Below are positions 8,003 through 15,876 of a stretch of DNA of 64,000 nt, piece after piece (the first letter of the stretch is position 1; every line of letters starts with the position of its first letter). The position numbers were made by a program, and so were the translations under genes. The stretch comes from an uncultured Clostridia bacterium (GTDB lineage: Bacteria; Bacillota; Clostridia; Christensenellales; CAG-917): assembly GCA_944332815.1 (NCBI GenBank), contig CALVKQ010000008.1, positions 1-64,000 of the forward strand, read 5' to 3'. The notes under the pieces are model-generated. The model had not been told where the DNA came from. It saw only the letters and a program-made list of their open reading frames with translations, and searched no databases.

Positions 8003-8551
8003 TCACAGCTTGCGGATGAATATCGGGAAAGGGGGGTCCTTTTTCCAGTTGTGGAAGGACACTTTCACCACCTGATATTTCCCGTCGTCCAGGGAGGCGA
8101 GGAAGGGCAGGAGAGCGTCGCGTTCGTCATAGCCGTTCGCGCCGCCGCTGTACACCGTGATGCACATGAGCCCTCCGCGCTTTAAGATGTCGAGCCCCGA
8201 CGTCACCGCCGCGATGGTGGAATCCGCATGCGTGAAGACGGAGTGGTCGCCGCCGGGGAGATAACCGAGATTGAAAAGGATGCAGGACGCGGTTTCCGGG
8301 TTTGCGTAGAGGGACATATCCGCGTGGGAGGCTAGCACGACTTCCGCGTTCAACCCTTCTGCGGCAAGCAGCTCGCGCGTGCTGTTTACAGCGTCGGGCT
8401 GTATGTCGAACGCCAGCACTCTGCCCGTTTTGCCCACCGCCCGAGCAAGGAAAGCCGTGTCGTAGCCGCGCCCTGCGGTGGCGTCTATCGCAAAGTCGCC
8501 CGGGGAGAGCTGTTCGCTCACCGCTCTTCTCACCATGTCGAGCGCGTTCAT
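8003..8551 (-). CDS. mnmM: MnmM/YtqB-type tRNA wobble methyltransferase
   Basis: A 182-aa SAM-dependent methyltransferase of the family once called rRNA_methylase (PF06962), typified by Bacillus YtqB/MnmM. That enzyme completes the mnm5 group at wobble uridine 34 of tRNA. The SAM site is AIDATAGRGYDTAFLA (about 21-36) and AFDIQPDAV (about 48). The family-specific FNLGYLPGGDHS is at about 90-101. The ATG follows GGAGG. It overlaps the stop of queT by 4 nt and therefore shares the preQ1-controlled transcript. The link to U34 comes from family knowledge, not from this sequence. Confidence 0.85.
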   Translation of the reverse strand: MNALDMVRRAVSEQLSPGDFAIDATAGRGYDTAFLARAVGKTGRVLAFDIQPDAVNSTRELLAAEGLNAEVVLASHADMSLYANPETASCILFNLGYLPGGDHSVFTHADSTIAAVTSGLDILKRGGLMCITVYSGGANGYDERDALLPFLASLDDGKYQVVKVSFHNWKKDPPFPIFIRKL

Positions 8552-9150
8552 CTTGCCGCCTCCGAATGTCCGACCTCGCCGCAGAGTTCGGGTGCGGCGC
8601 GCCCGTCGCCGACGTCGGAGCTGTCGCGCAGCACGCGACGGTAGGCAGGCGCGGTCAGTGCCTTTCGGAAAGAGTAGAAGCGTATGCCTGCGCGCGTGAG
8701 CGCCTTTTGCAGAATGAGCGTGAGGGGGAAGCCTATCAGACACACCACCACGACCTCGGACGCGAGGATGAGCGCGAAGTTGACAAGATACGCCCCGTCG
8801 GAACCGTCCACCACCCATATCACGGGCACGAGGAAGGCGTTGAGCAGCAGGGGAGGCAGCACATAGAGCACCTTGGTGCGGCGGAGCAGATAGGTGAGGA
8901 GCGCCGCCGCCGCGGTGGCTATCGTGCCGAATATCACGTCGTACATCGTAGAGTAAAAGAAGTTGGACAAAAAGCATCCCAGCGTCACGCCGATGATGGA
9001 TTCCGGCATGAAGACGGGCAGCAGCACCAACGCCTCCGACAGGCGGAATTGCACGGGACCGAACGAAATGGGTTGCAGCACTGTGGCAAGGGCGAAATAG
9101 ATCGCCGCTATGAGCGCGGAGCGCGTGAGAAAAAGAGTGGTCTTTCTCAA
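8548..9150 (-). CDS. queT: QueT queuosine-precursor transporter S component
   Basis: A 200-aa integral membrane protein. The QueT signature IAAIYFALATVLQPISFGPVQFRLSEALVLLPVF lies at about residues 14-47, with five to six hydrophobic segments up to residue 165 and a soluble tail. QueT proteins are the substrate-binding S components of ECF transporters for queuosine precursors; the ECF energising module is not in this window. Translation starts at a TTG 6 nt after GAGG, and that ribosome site abuts the pseudoknot of a preQ1 riboswitch. Substrate and control agree. Confidence 0.9.
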   Translation of the reverse strand: MRKTTLFLTRSALIAAIYFALATVLQPISFGPVQFRLSEALVLLPVFMPESIIGVTLGCFLSNFFYSTMYDVIFGTIATAAAALLTYLLRRTKVLYVLPPLLLNAFLVPVIWVVDGSDGAYLVNFALILASEVVVVCLIGFPLTLILQKALTRAGIRFYSFRKALTAPAYRRVLRDSSDVGDGRAAPELCGEVGHSEAAR

Positions 9151-9156
9151 AATATA

Positions 9157-9195
9157 CCTCGGTTTTTTTTATTGATGGGTGTTGCCGTGACCATC
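9157..9195 (-). promoter_or_regulatory. preQ1-I riboswitch (translational)
   Basis: Read on the minus strand: stem GATGG/CCATC (9195-9191 with 9178-9174), a 12-nt loop TCACGGCAACAC, then the A-rich tail AATAAAAAAAACCGAGG. The loop matches the Bacillus queC aptamer position by position, including the C that pairs with preQ1 and the conserved ACACCC. Loop CGG can pair with tail CCG to form the H-type pseudoknot. The CCG is joined to GAGG, the Shine-Dalgarno of queT, so ligand binding should block initiation. Confidence 0.9.
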
Positions 9196-9253
9196 GGACG
9201 TATGTTATCATACTATACATCCGAAAGCAACAGTTTTGACGGGCAAAATGAGC

Positions 9254-9274
9254 AAACGCCGCAATTCGGCGTTT
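9254..9274 (+). other. Leader hairpin before flavin reductase
   Basis: AAACGCCG (9254-9261) pairs with CGGCGTTT (9267-9274) around CAATT, 23 nt before the ATG. There is no T-tract, so an mRNA-stabilising or translational hairpin is more likely than a terminator. Confidence 0.45.
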
Positions 9275-9297
9275 ATCCGCCCGATAACGGAGGAGAT

Positions 9298-9765
9298 ATG
9301 CACGATTTTGAAAATATGCAGTTTATGAACAGCGCGTTCAACACGGGCGCGTTCGTGACTTCCGGCGATAACGTCATGGTGGCAAGCTGGGGGTTTGTAG
9401 GCGTGATGTGGGGCAAGAAAGTGTTCGTCGCGCCCATCCGCGACAGCCGTTACACCAAACAGATGCTGGACAAGACCGGGGAGTTCACCGTAAGCGTCCC
9501 TGCGGCAGGCAGCATGAAAAAGGAGCTGGCGTTCTGCGGCAGCAAGAGCGGTCGCGACTACGACAAGTGGGCGGAAACCGGGATGAAAAAACAGGCGGCG
9601 AGAGAGGTGGGCACCTGCGTTGTGGCAGGCTGCGAGAGATACTTCGAGTGCCGCGTGCTCGGCGTTCTCCCCATGGGCGATATGGACATCAGCCGCGTGG
9701 AGAACTGGTACGCGGGCGGCGACAAACACAATTTCTATTTCGGCGAGATAGTGGCGGAGTACTGA
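9298..9765 (+). CDS. Flavin reductase family protein
   Basis: A 155-aa FMN-binding split-barrel protein. The N-terminal half (FNTGAFVTSGDNVMVASWGFVGVMWGKKVFVAPI) has the split-barrel pattern in which a TSG/SWG loop contacts FMN phosphate. The ATG at 9298 has GGAGGAGAT immediately before it, which excludes longer in-frame starts. The stop overlaps the next ATG by one base. Members include flavin:NAD(P)H reductases and flavoredoxins. The electron partner cannot be told here. Confidence 0.85.
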   Translation: MHDFENMQFMNSAFNTGAFVTSGDNVMVASWGFVGVMWGKKVFVAPIRDSRYTKQMLDKTGEFTVSVPAAGSMKKELAFCGSKSGRDYDKWAETGMKKQAAREVGTCVVAGCERYFECRVLGVLPMGDMDISRVENWYAGGDKHNFYFGEIVAEY

Positions 9766-10082
9766 TGAAGATCTGGGCAAAAGTGATGCGAGGGGATAAG
9801 ATACTGCGCGATGTGCTGTACGAGGGCGAGCACGCCCCCGGCTTTTCGGGTTTCCGCGAAGCGGTGCAGAACGTGGCGTACAAGGCGGACGTTTCCACGC
9901 CCGTGTTGCTTCCTGCGCATTTTGAGAGGTTCGACCGCTTCAACCGCGTAAAATTCCTGCCTTCCGATTTTGTGGAGGACGTGGATTTCACTTGCTTTGT
10001 GCTCGAACGCGTCAAGGAGGATAAGCCGGTCGGACGCACGGTATGGTCGGCGGCGAAGTCGCACGCGGTGCGCAGACGCTGA
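9765..10082 (+). CDS. Conserved-looking small protein, unknown
   Basis: A 105-aa soluble protein rich in Arg, Phe and Val, starting MKIWAKVMRGDKILRDVLYE. I do not recognise a family. It begins on the last base of the flavin reductase stop codon (TGATG), so it is translationally coupled to that gene. It ends 25 nt before the terminator/SD hairpin of spoVT. The basic N-terminus and even spacing of hydrophobics suggest a small alpha/beta fold. Existence is supported by the coupling and by codon use like its neighbours. Confidence 0.65.
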   Translation: MKIWAKVMRGDKILRDVLYEGEHAPGFSGFREAVQNVAYKADVSTPVLLPAHFERFDRFNRVKFLPSDFVEDVDFTCFVLERVKEDKPVGRTVWSAAKSHAVRRR

Positions 10083-10106
10083 AAGCCGTCGGACAGAGAA
10101 TAATAT

Positions 10107-10148
10107 ACCTCCCGTTGCGGAAACTAACAGCCGAACGGGAGGTTTTTT
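10107..10148 (+). terminator. Terminator hairpin that contains the spoVT ribosome site
   Basis: ACCTCCCGTT (10107-10116) pairs with AACGGGAGGT (10134-10143) and six T residues (10143-10148) run straight into the spoVT ATG at 10149. The 3' arm holds GGGAGG, the only ribosome site for spoVT. The structure can both end transcription of the upstream pair and hide the spoVT ribosome site. Confidence 0.8.
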
Positions 10149-10673
10149 ATGAGCGAAACGGGCATTGTGCGCAGGATGGACGAGCTGGGGCGGATAGTCA
10201 TCCCCAAAGAGATAAGGCGCAGTCTGCGGCTGGCGGAAGGGGAGGAGATGGAGATACTCCCCGACGGGGAAAAGCTCATCGTGCGCAAGCATTCGCGGTT
10301 TTCGGAGGCAAAGCGCGCGGCGGAGAGCACGGTCGCCGCGCTCGCCGACGCGACGGGTTGCGAGGCGTTCCTCGTCGCAGCGGACGAGGTGGCTGCCGCG
10401 CACGGAAAGGGTGTGGGACGGCTGAGGTCGCGCGCTCTTACGGAGGAGTTTTCCGCACTTGCGCGCAGCCGTAAAACGCAGACGTTCAGGCGTCGGGACG
10501 GGTTTTGTCCCGTGGACGGCGTGTTACTCGGCGGCGGATGTATGGTGGGCGCGCCCGTGACCGTGGCAGGCGACGTCACCGGGCAGCTGTTTTTGGTGGG
10601 AGAGGGCGCGGAGGAGCACGTGCGCCTTTTGGAATTCGCGGCGAGAGTCCTGGGGGACGTATGCGCAGACTGA
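10149..10673 (+). CDS. spoVT: Stage V sporulation regulator SpoVT
   Basis: A 174-aa AbrB-family regulator. The swapped-hairpin DNA-binding domain is at residues 1-50 (GIVRRMDELGRIVIPKEIRRSLRLAEGEEMEI, close to the SpoVT/AbrB consensus). A GAF-like C-terminal domain (about 55-172) is typical of SpoVT and absent from AbrB. The following flippase and MazG genes match the Bacillus order spoVT-yabM-yabN. In Bacillus, SpoVT tunes forespore SigG genes, so this suggests a spore-forming ancestry. Its ribosome site lies inside a terminator hairpin. Confidence 0.9.
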   Translation: MSETGIVRRMDELGRIVIPKEIRRSLRLAEGEEMEILPDGEKLIVRKHSRFSEAKRAAESTVAALADATGCEAFLVAADEVAAAHGKGVGRLRSRALTEEFSALARSRKTQTFRRRDGFCPVDGVLLGGGCMVGAPVTVAGDVTGQLFLVGEGAEEHVRLLEFAARVLGDVCAD

Positions 10674-12253
10674 GCTTGCCCGGCAGACTGGCAGGCGGAG
10701 CGGCGGTGCTTGCGGCAGGGAGCATGCTGGCAAAGGTGATAGGCGCCTTTTACCGAGTGCCGCTCACCAACATACTCGGCGCGGAAGGCATGGGGCTCTA
10801 CCAGCTGGTTTTCCCCGTCTATGCGCTGTTTATGACCCTTTCCACGGCAGGCATCCCCACCGCGCTTTCCAGAATAGTGGCGGAACGCCGCGCGATGGGC
10901 GAGGGCGCCAAAAAGTATCTTGCCGCAGCGCTCATAACGCTGCTGTCCCTTTCCGCGCTCGCAGGGATACTCATCACCGCGCTGTCGGGCGCGATCGCGG
11001 ACTGGCAGGGCAATCCGGCGGCGGCGAGGGGTTACGCCGTCATCGCGCCGGCGATATTCTTCGTGGGTATAGTCGCAGGGTTGCGCGGATGGTTCCAAGG
11101 GGAAATGTATATGCTGCCCACCGCGCTGTCCGGCATAGTGGAACAGGTGATCAAACTCGCGGTCGGGGTGGGGCTTGCCGCTGCGTTCGCGGAGAGAGGC
11201 GTCACCGCCGCCGTCACGGGCGCGCTGCTCGGCGTGGCGGTTTCGGAGTTCGCCGCCGCGGCGTACCTCGTCATAACTTACCTTGTCCGCACGCGTAAGT
11301 CGGGCTCGCCGAAAGAAACTCTGCGCCTCAACGCCGCCGAGCGACACGCCATGTTCCGCACCGCAGCCCCCATCGCGTTGCTCGGGTTGATACTGCCCCT
11401 CGGCGCGTTTTTCGACAGCATGATAGTGGTCAACGCGCTCAAATGGGGAGGCGCAGACACGGCGTCCGCCACCGCGCAATACGGCTTGTACAGCGGTCCG
11501 GTGACCTCGCTCGTGAACCTGCCCGTCGTGGCGGTGATGTCGCTGGCGATAGCCGTGGTCCCCTCCGTGTCCGTTTCGCGGTCGGAACGCGACATCGGGG
11601 GCATCCTGTTCAAGAGCAGGATGTCCGTCAAACTCGTGTGGCTGTTAGGGGTGCCTGCCGCGCTGTTCTTGATGGTGTTCGGGCGCAACGTGCTTGCCGT
11701 TTTATATCCCACGCTCTCCGCCTACGAGCTTTGGCAGACGGCGCGGCTCATGTCCGTCGCCGCGTTCGGAGTGGTGCTTACGGGAGGGACGCAGATATAC
11801 GTTTCGCTGTTACAGGCACTTGACAAGACAAATTCCGCAATCAAAAGTCTGTTTTGTGCCGTTATACTCAAAGTGGTGTTGTCCCTCGTCCTGGTGCGCT
11901 ACATCGGTATAATGGGCGCCGCGATCGCAGGCGTAGGCATGAGCGCGCTCTCCCTTTTTGCCGTGCTGTCCGCTTTCCGCAGACTGACGGGAGTGCGGCT
12001 GGAAAAAAATGTTGCCCAAATCATGGTGTGCGGTGTTATAATGGCTCTGGCGGCGCTGGTGGTCAGGGAGTATGTCCCGACAAATATCGGCGCGGTGCTC
12101 GCAGGCGCGCTCGTGTGCGCACTGATGTACGGTTGGATGACGACGCTCGCAGGCGTGTTCAGCGAGGGGGAGTGTTTGGCTTTGCCCTTCGGCAGCAGCC
12201 TCGTGCGTTTGAGAAAAAAGATAAGATTTTGGGAGAACGGCTATGACGGATAA
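10661..12253 (+). CDS. MOP-superfamily flippase (YabM/SpoVB-like)
   Basis: A 530-aa polytopic membrane protein with about 14 hydrophobic segments. It resembles the polysaccharide/lipid-linked precursor exporters SpoVB, YabM and MurJ-like proteins of the MOP superfamily. The N-terminus LAGGAAVLAAGSMLAKVIGAFYRVPLTNILGAEGMGLYQL is the typical SpoVB-type opening. It overlaps the end of spoVT by 13 nt and mazG by 11 nt. The probable job is flipping a lipid-linked cell-wall or spore-cortex precursor. The exact substrate cannot be read from sequence. Confidence 0.88.
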   Translation: MRRLSLPGRLAGGAAVLAAGSMLAKVIGAFYRVPLTNILGAEGMGLYQLVFPVYALFMTLSTAGIPTALSRIVAERRAMGEGAKKYLAAALITLLSLSALAGILITALSGAIADWQGNPAAARGYAVIAPAIFFVGIVAGLRGWFQGEMYMLPTALSGIVEQVIKLAVGVGLAAAFAERGVTAAVTGALLGVAVSEFAAAAYLVITYLVRTRKSGSPKETLRLNAAERHAMFRTAAPIALLGLILPLGAFFDSMIVVNALKWGGADTASATAQYGLYSGPVTSLVNLPVVAVMSLAIAVVPSVSVSRSERDIGGILFKSRMSVKLVWLLGVPAALFLMVFGRNVLAVLYPTLSAYELWQTARLMSVAAFGVVLTGGTQIYVSLLQALDKTNSAIKSLFCAVILKVVLSLVLVRYIGIMGAAIAGVGMSALSLFAVLSAFRRLTGVRLEKNVAQIMVCGVIMALAALVVREYVPTNIGAVLAGALVCALMYGWMTTLAGVFSEGECLALPFGSSLVRLRKKIRFWENGYDG

Positions 12254-13304
12254 AGATCGCGGCGCCGCCGCAGGACTTCGTTCCGAACAGTTTTACACGG
12301 CGGAGGATATCCTCCCCGAATGCGTCGCGGTGAACAAGCGCGTCCCTCTGCGCGTCAGGGTGACTTCCCCGTCCGAAGCGGCGGCGGTCGCGGCAAGGCT
12401 CGCCGATATGTACGGCGAGGACGAGCGCGCGCTCGCGACCGTGAACGGGGTGCGCACCGAAGTCGCGCTGAAAGACCTTTCGTCCGATGTGTCGGAGATA
12501 TACATAGAAGCCAAACCGCTCACGGAACGGGGGCGTTTCGATTTTTCAGACCTTTGCGAGATAATGGCAAGGCTGCGCGGCGAGGGCGGATGCGAATGGG
12601 ACAGAGCGCAGGATCATAAGAGCATACGTATCAACCTCATCGAGGAGGCGTACGAACTGGTGGACGCCATAGACGGCGGCGACGTCCACGGAATGACGGA
12701 AGAGAGCGGCGACGTTTTGATGCAGGCAGTCTTCCACACCCAGATCGCAAAAGAGAGCGGCGAGTTCGGCTACTCGGATATGCTCACCATGTTGTGCAGG
12801 AAACTGCTCGACCGCCACACTCACATTTTCGGCGAAAACCACGCGGACAATGCCGAGCAGGCCCTCGGGTTTTGGAACGAGGCGAAGAAGAAAGAAAAGA
12901 AGTACGTTTCCAACACGGACGCAATGGACAGAGTGCCCAAAAATCTGCCTGCGCTGCTTTACGCCGAGAAGGTGCAGAAGATAGCAAAGCGCGCCGGGTT
13001 CGACTGGTCCACGCCGGACCCTGCCGCAGGCAAAGTGCGCGAGGAACTGGCGGAGTTTTTGACTGCGGACGCCGCGCATCTCGTGGAGGAAGGAGGGGAT
13101 CTTCTGTTCGCCGCAGTCAACCTTCTGCGTCTGAAAGGCGTGGAGGCGGAGAACGCGTTGCGTGAAGCGAGTGTGAAATTTTTTGCGAGATTCGCCGCCG
13201 TGGAAAGGGCGGTCAAAGCGCGCGGAAAAGAGATGACGGACTGCGACCTTGCCGAACTCGATGAGATCTGGGAAGAGGTCAAAAGGGCGGAAAAGGAAGT
13301 TTAA
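12243..13304 (+). CDS. mazG: MazG nucleotide pyrophosphohydrolase
   Basis: A 353-aa protein with two MazG modules. The first has NLIEEAYELVDAI and EESGDVLMQAVFH (about 137-170), the EExxE/ExxD metal-binding pattern. The second has REELAEFL and EEGGDLLFAAVNLL (about 265-300). It hydrolyses NTPs to NMP and PPi, usually as house-cleaning of abnormal nucleotides. The first 95 residues do not look like the tetrapyrrole-methylase domain that Bacillus YabN carries in front of MazG. They form a short alpha/beta region with PLRVRVTSPSEAAAVAARL, apparently a remnant or replacement. Confidence 0.9.
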   Translation: MTDKDRGAAAGLRSEQFYTAEDILPECVAVNKRVPLRVRVTSPSEAAAVAARLADMYGEDERALATVNGVRTEVALKDLSSDVSEIYIEAKPLTERGRFDFSDLCEIMARLRGEGGCEWDRAQDHKSIRINLIEEAYELVDAIDGGDVHGMTEESGDVLMQAVFHTQIAKESGEFGYSDMLTMLCRKLLDRHTHIFGENHADNAEQALGFWNEAKKKEKKYVSNTDAMDRVPKNLPALLYAEKVQKIAKRAGFDWSTPDPAAGKVREELAEFLTADAAHLVEEGGDLLFAAVNLLRLKGVEAENALREASVKFFARFAAVERAVKARGKEMTDCDLAELDEIWEEVKRAEKEV

Positions 13305-14323
13305 TGTTTGATTTTTGCGGTGTAAAACTCCGATCTCGCATTTTTCTTGCGCCGCTTGCAGGGTTCAGCGATGCCGGTTTCAGGGCAGTCGCGGAAAGTT
13401 TCGGGGCAGGACTGATGTACACGGAAATGGTGAGCGCGAAGGGTTTGTGTTACTTGAACCCCGGCACCGCCGCGCTCATTTACCGCGAGAGCGACGCGCC
13501 GTGCGCGGTGCAGCTTTTCGGCAGCGACCCCGAGTTCATGAAAAGGGCTGCCGCAGACGGCAGATTAAAGGATTTCCCCATCATCGACATCAATATGGGC
13601 TGTCCCGTCAAGAAAGTTTTTTCAAACGGGGACGGCAGCGCGCTCATGGCGCGTCCCGAACTTATTGAGCAGGTGGTGCGCGCTACGGCGGAGGGGAGCG
13701 GCCGCCCAGTCACGGTCAAGTTGCGCGCAGGCATCGAGGAGGGGCATCCCTGCGTCAGAGAATGCGCGCTGGCTGCCGTGCGCGGAGGAGCTGCCGCAGT
13801 CACAGTCCATCCGCGTTACCGCGAACAGATGTACGGCGGTCATGCCGACCATGCCGTCACCGCTTCCGTCAAGGAGGCGCTCGCCGTTCCCGTCGTCGCA
13901 AACGGCGATATAACGGACGCGGAGAGCTACTTCGAAGTGCGCAGGATAACTCATGCGGACGCTTTCATGTTGGGGCGCGGCGCGCTGGGTCGTCCCTGGC
14001 TGTTCGACGTATTGGGCAGGTTGGACGCGCTTTCGGACGATGAAATTTACACGGAGGACGGCGCGGTGCGCGAGGACGCTTCCGCCTACGCCGACGAACT
14101 CATGCGGAATGCGGCTTCGCATTTCGACACGGCAGACGCCGTAAAGCGGCACGTGAACATCCTCTTGAAGATACTCCCGGAGCGCACCGTTGCAAACGTC
14201 ATGAAGCTCCACCTCTGTCATTATGCGAAAAACACGCCTCACGCCAAAGCCGTGCGCCTTGCGGCGGCGCGTATTTCCGGCGTTGAGGATGTTTTTGCCG
14301 TTGTGAACGAATTTTTGTCGTAG
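13304..14323 (+). CDS. dus: tRNA-dihydrouridine synthase (DusB-type)
   Basis: A 339-aa FMN-dependent TIM-barrel enzyme reducing uridine to dihydrouridine in the tRNA D-loop. Characteristic motifs are LAPLAGFSDAGFRAV (about 16-30), VQLFGSDP, DINMGCPVKKVFSNGDGSALM (catalytic Cys at about 100), VTVKLRAG, VTVHPRYREQMY, VVANGDITDAES and MLGRGALGRPW. Its ATG shares a base with the mazG stop. It is the last gene of the spoVT cluster, with no clear terminator before the repeat element at 14563. Confidence 0.93.
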   Translation: MFDFCGVKLRSRIFLAPLAGFSDAGFRAVAESFGAGLMYTEMVSAKGLCYLNPGTAALIYRESDAPCAVQLFGSDPEFMKRAAADGRLKDFPIIDINMGCPVKKVFSNGDGSALMARPELIEQVVRATAEGSGRPVTVKLRAGIEEGHPCVRECALAAVRGGAAAVTVHPRYREQMYGGHADHAVTASVKEALAVPVVANGDITDAESYFEVRRITHADAFMLGRGALGRPWLFDVLGRLDALSDDEIYTEDGAVREDASAYADELMRNAASHFDTADAVKRHVNILLKILPERTVANVMKLHLCHYAKNTPHAKAVRLAAARISGVEDVFAVVNEFLS

Positions 14324-14562
14324 GTCAAAAGACACGTTCAGAATGCGGAAAATCGCATAAAGTCTGTATTAAGTTCCGTGTTTTGCTTTCAGCATGGATC
14401 ACGCTGCGGATACGCCCGGAAATCATCCGCATCGGTAAAATGTAGGGCGCGTCCCGGGTTTTGCGGCGACTATCGGGGGCATAAGGCAGGAAACGTTTAT
14501 GCGTTTTTCGGTTATATGCGGCGGATGAGATGATAAACGCTTGTTGCACGGCTCCCGTGTGC

Positions 14563-14845
14563 TATGCCAGACAGGAATAATACGAACCAGGTTCCGCGCC
14601 GCCGATTTCCGCCTGAACCGCGTCAGTCGCCTTGCTAATACGGGCTGGTATTAGCTGCGCCGACTTCCTTGCTCAGCCAAAAATCGGCTGGCGCTGAACT
14701 GCTCGCACCTCAGAGCAAGAGATTTTCGGATGATTTTGTGCAAGCGGAACGCAGGCAATAGTTTACATATTGGCAAGTTCCGGCTGCGCGAAAGCGCCGA
14801 AAAGAATTGCTCCGAGGCTGGTTCGTATTATTCCTGTCTGGCATA
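14563..14845. repeat. 283-bp structured element with 28-bp terminal inverted repeats
   Basis: Bases 14563-14590 are the exact reverse complement of 14818-14845 (28/28). Between them are several short hairpins: CTAATACGGGCTGGTATTAG, CAGCC..GGCTG, TGCTC..GAGCA, and at 14783-14817 a long helix GCAAgTTCCGGC..GCCG..GAATTGC capped by GCGC-GAAA-GCGC. The right 70 bases recur in diverged form at 61832-61903. No ORF. It is either a MITE-like element or a structured RNA with the terminal repeat as closing stem. It fills most of the 553-bp gap before trmL; 14324-14562 shows nothing else. Confidence 0.75.
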
Positions 14846-14876
14846 ATATGCAAAAACGCGCATATGAGAGGCAGCT

Positions 14877-15422
14877 ATGTTCAATATCGTTTTGGTGGAA
14901 CCCGAGATACCGCAGAACACGGGCAACATCGTCAGGACCGCCGCGGCAACGGGTTGCACGGTGCACCTCGTGAAGCCGCTCGGGTTCGACATCTCCGACC
15001 GCGCGCTCAAACGCGCCGGGTTGGACTACTGGCATCTTGCGGACTTTAAGGTGTACGACTCCCTCGGCGATTTTTTTGAAAAGAACGCGCAGGGAAGATA
15101 TAAAAGCGCGGGCGGCGCCTATGCGGTCATGAGCGAGCAAGGCGCGCCGTCATTTTACTTTCTTTCCACAAAAGCGGCAAAGTGTTACGCGGAGGCGCAA
15201 TTTGTCCCGGGCGACTACCTGGTGTTCGGCAAAGAAACGAGAGGACTTCCCGAAGAACTCCTCGCCGCGAATTATGAAAACACGTTGCGTGTACCGATGA
15301 GGGCGGAGGCAAGATCTCTCAATCTGTCCAATTCGGTGGCGATAACCGTTTACGAAGCGCTCAGGCAAAACGGGTTCGGCACGCTTTCGGCGGAGGGACA
15401 CCTCGGCGGCGTCAAAATGTGA
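14877..15422 (+). CDS. trmL: tRNA (cytidine/uridine-34 2'-O)-methyltransferase TrmL
   Basis: A 181-aa SPOUT methyltransferase. NIVLVEPEIPQNTGNIVRTAAATG (residues 3-26) is the family opening. The trefoil-knot motifs are YLVFGKETRGLPEELL (about 119-134) and VPMRAEARSLNLSNSVAITVYEA (about 141-163). The length is slightly above the usual 155-165 aa. It methylates the ribose of the wobble base in tRNA-Leu isoacceptors in E. coli. GAGAGG precedes the ATG. It begins 31 nt after the right terminal repeat of the 283-bp element, so that repeat lies in its promoter/leader region. Confidence 0.93.
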   Translation: MFNIVLVEPEIPQNTGNIVRTAAATGCTVHLVKPLGFDISDRALKRAGLDYWHLADFKVYDSLGDFFEKNAQGRYKSAGGAYAVMSEQGAPSFYFLSTKAAKCYAEAQFVPGDYLVFGKETRGLPEELLAANYENTLRVPMRAEARSLNLSNSVAITVYEALRQNGFGTLSAEGHLGGVKM

Positions 15423-15646
15423 TCCGTTCCGTTTCGGCACGGCGTAACGTGTGCGGCATTTTGCCGGTTACCATTCACGGGGCAGACTTTGCCGCGGAGT
15501 AGCGTTATTTTGCAAAAATCGCACTGAACAGTGTTGTACACGATACGTTTACTTAAAAATAATACGTTTCGTGTTTTGCACATATCCGCATATGAGCAGG
15601 GGAGAAAACGAGGCGTCCCGAAGTGCGGCGCCGCGCATATGAGTGC

Positions 15647-15750
15647 GCTCGGTTTCGGGCGCCACGCGCGGATGCACGCAATTCCGACCAAGAGCAACAT
15701 CGTCTGTAACAAGGCTCGGTTTCGGGCGCTGCGCGCGGATGTACGCCATT
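15647..15750 (+). repeat. Pair of 37-bp direct repeats
   Basis: 15647-15683 and 15714-15750 match at 33 of 37 positions (core GCTCGGTTTCGGGCGC, then CGCGCGGATG), separated by 30 bp. They lie in the 454-bp gap between trmL and pgk, which otherwise holds only the pgk promoter. The end of the second copy is 24 bp from the -35, so a regulatory role is possible. Confidence 0.6.
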
Positions 15751-15773
15751 TATATCCAATATTTAAGTTTTGT

Positions 15774-15802
15774 TTGCGATATGCGCGTGCGTGTGATATA
15801 AT
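15774..15802 (+). promoter_or_regulatory. pgk promoter
   Basis: TTGCGA (15774-15779), a 17-nt spacer and TATAAT (15797-15802) with an extended -10 TG one base upstream. The leader to the pgk ATG is about 68 nt. Confidence 0.8.
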
Positions 15803-15876
15803 TTTCTCTGCGGTTTCGCGGCTTATGCCGTCTGCCGCTCTATTTCGGAAAATAATTCAGTATAAGGAGAATTCCT

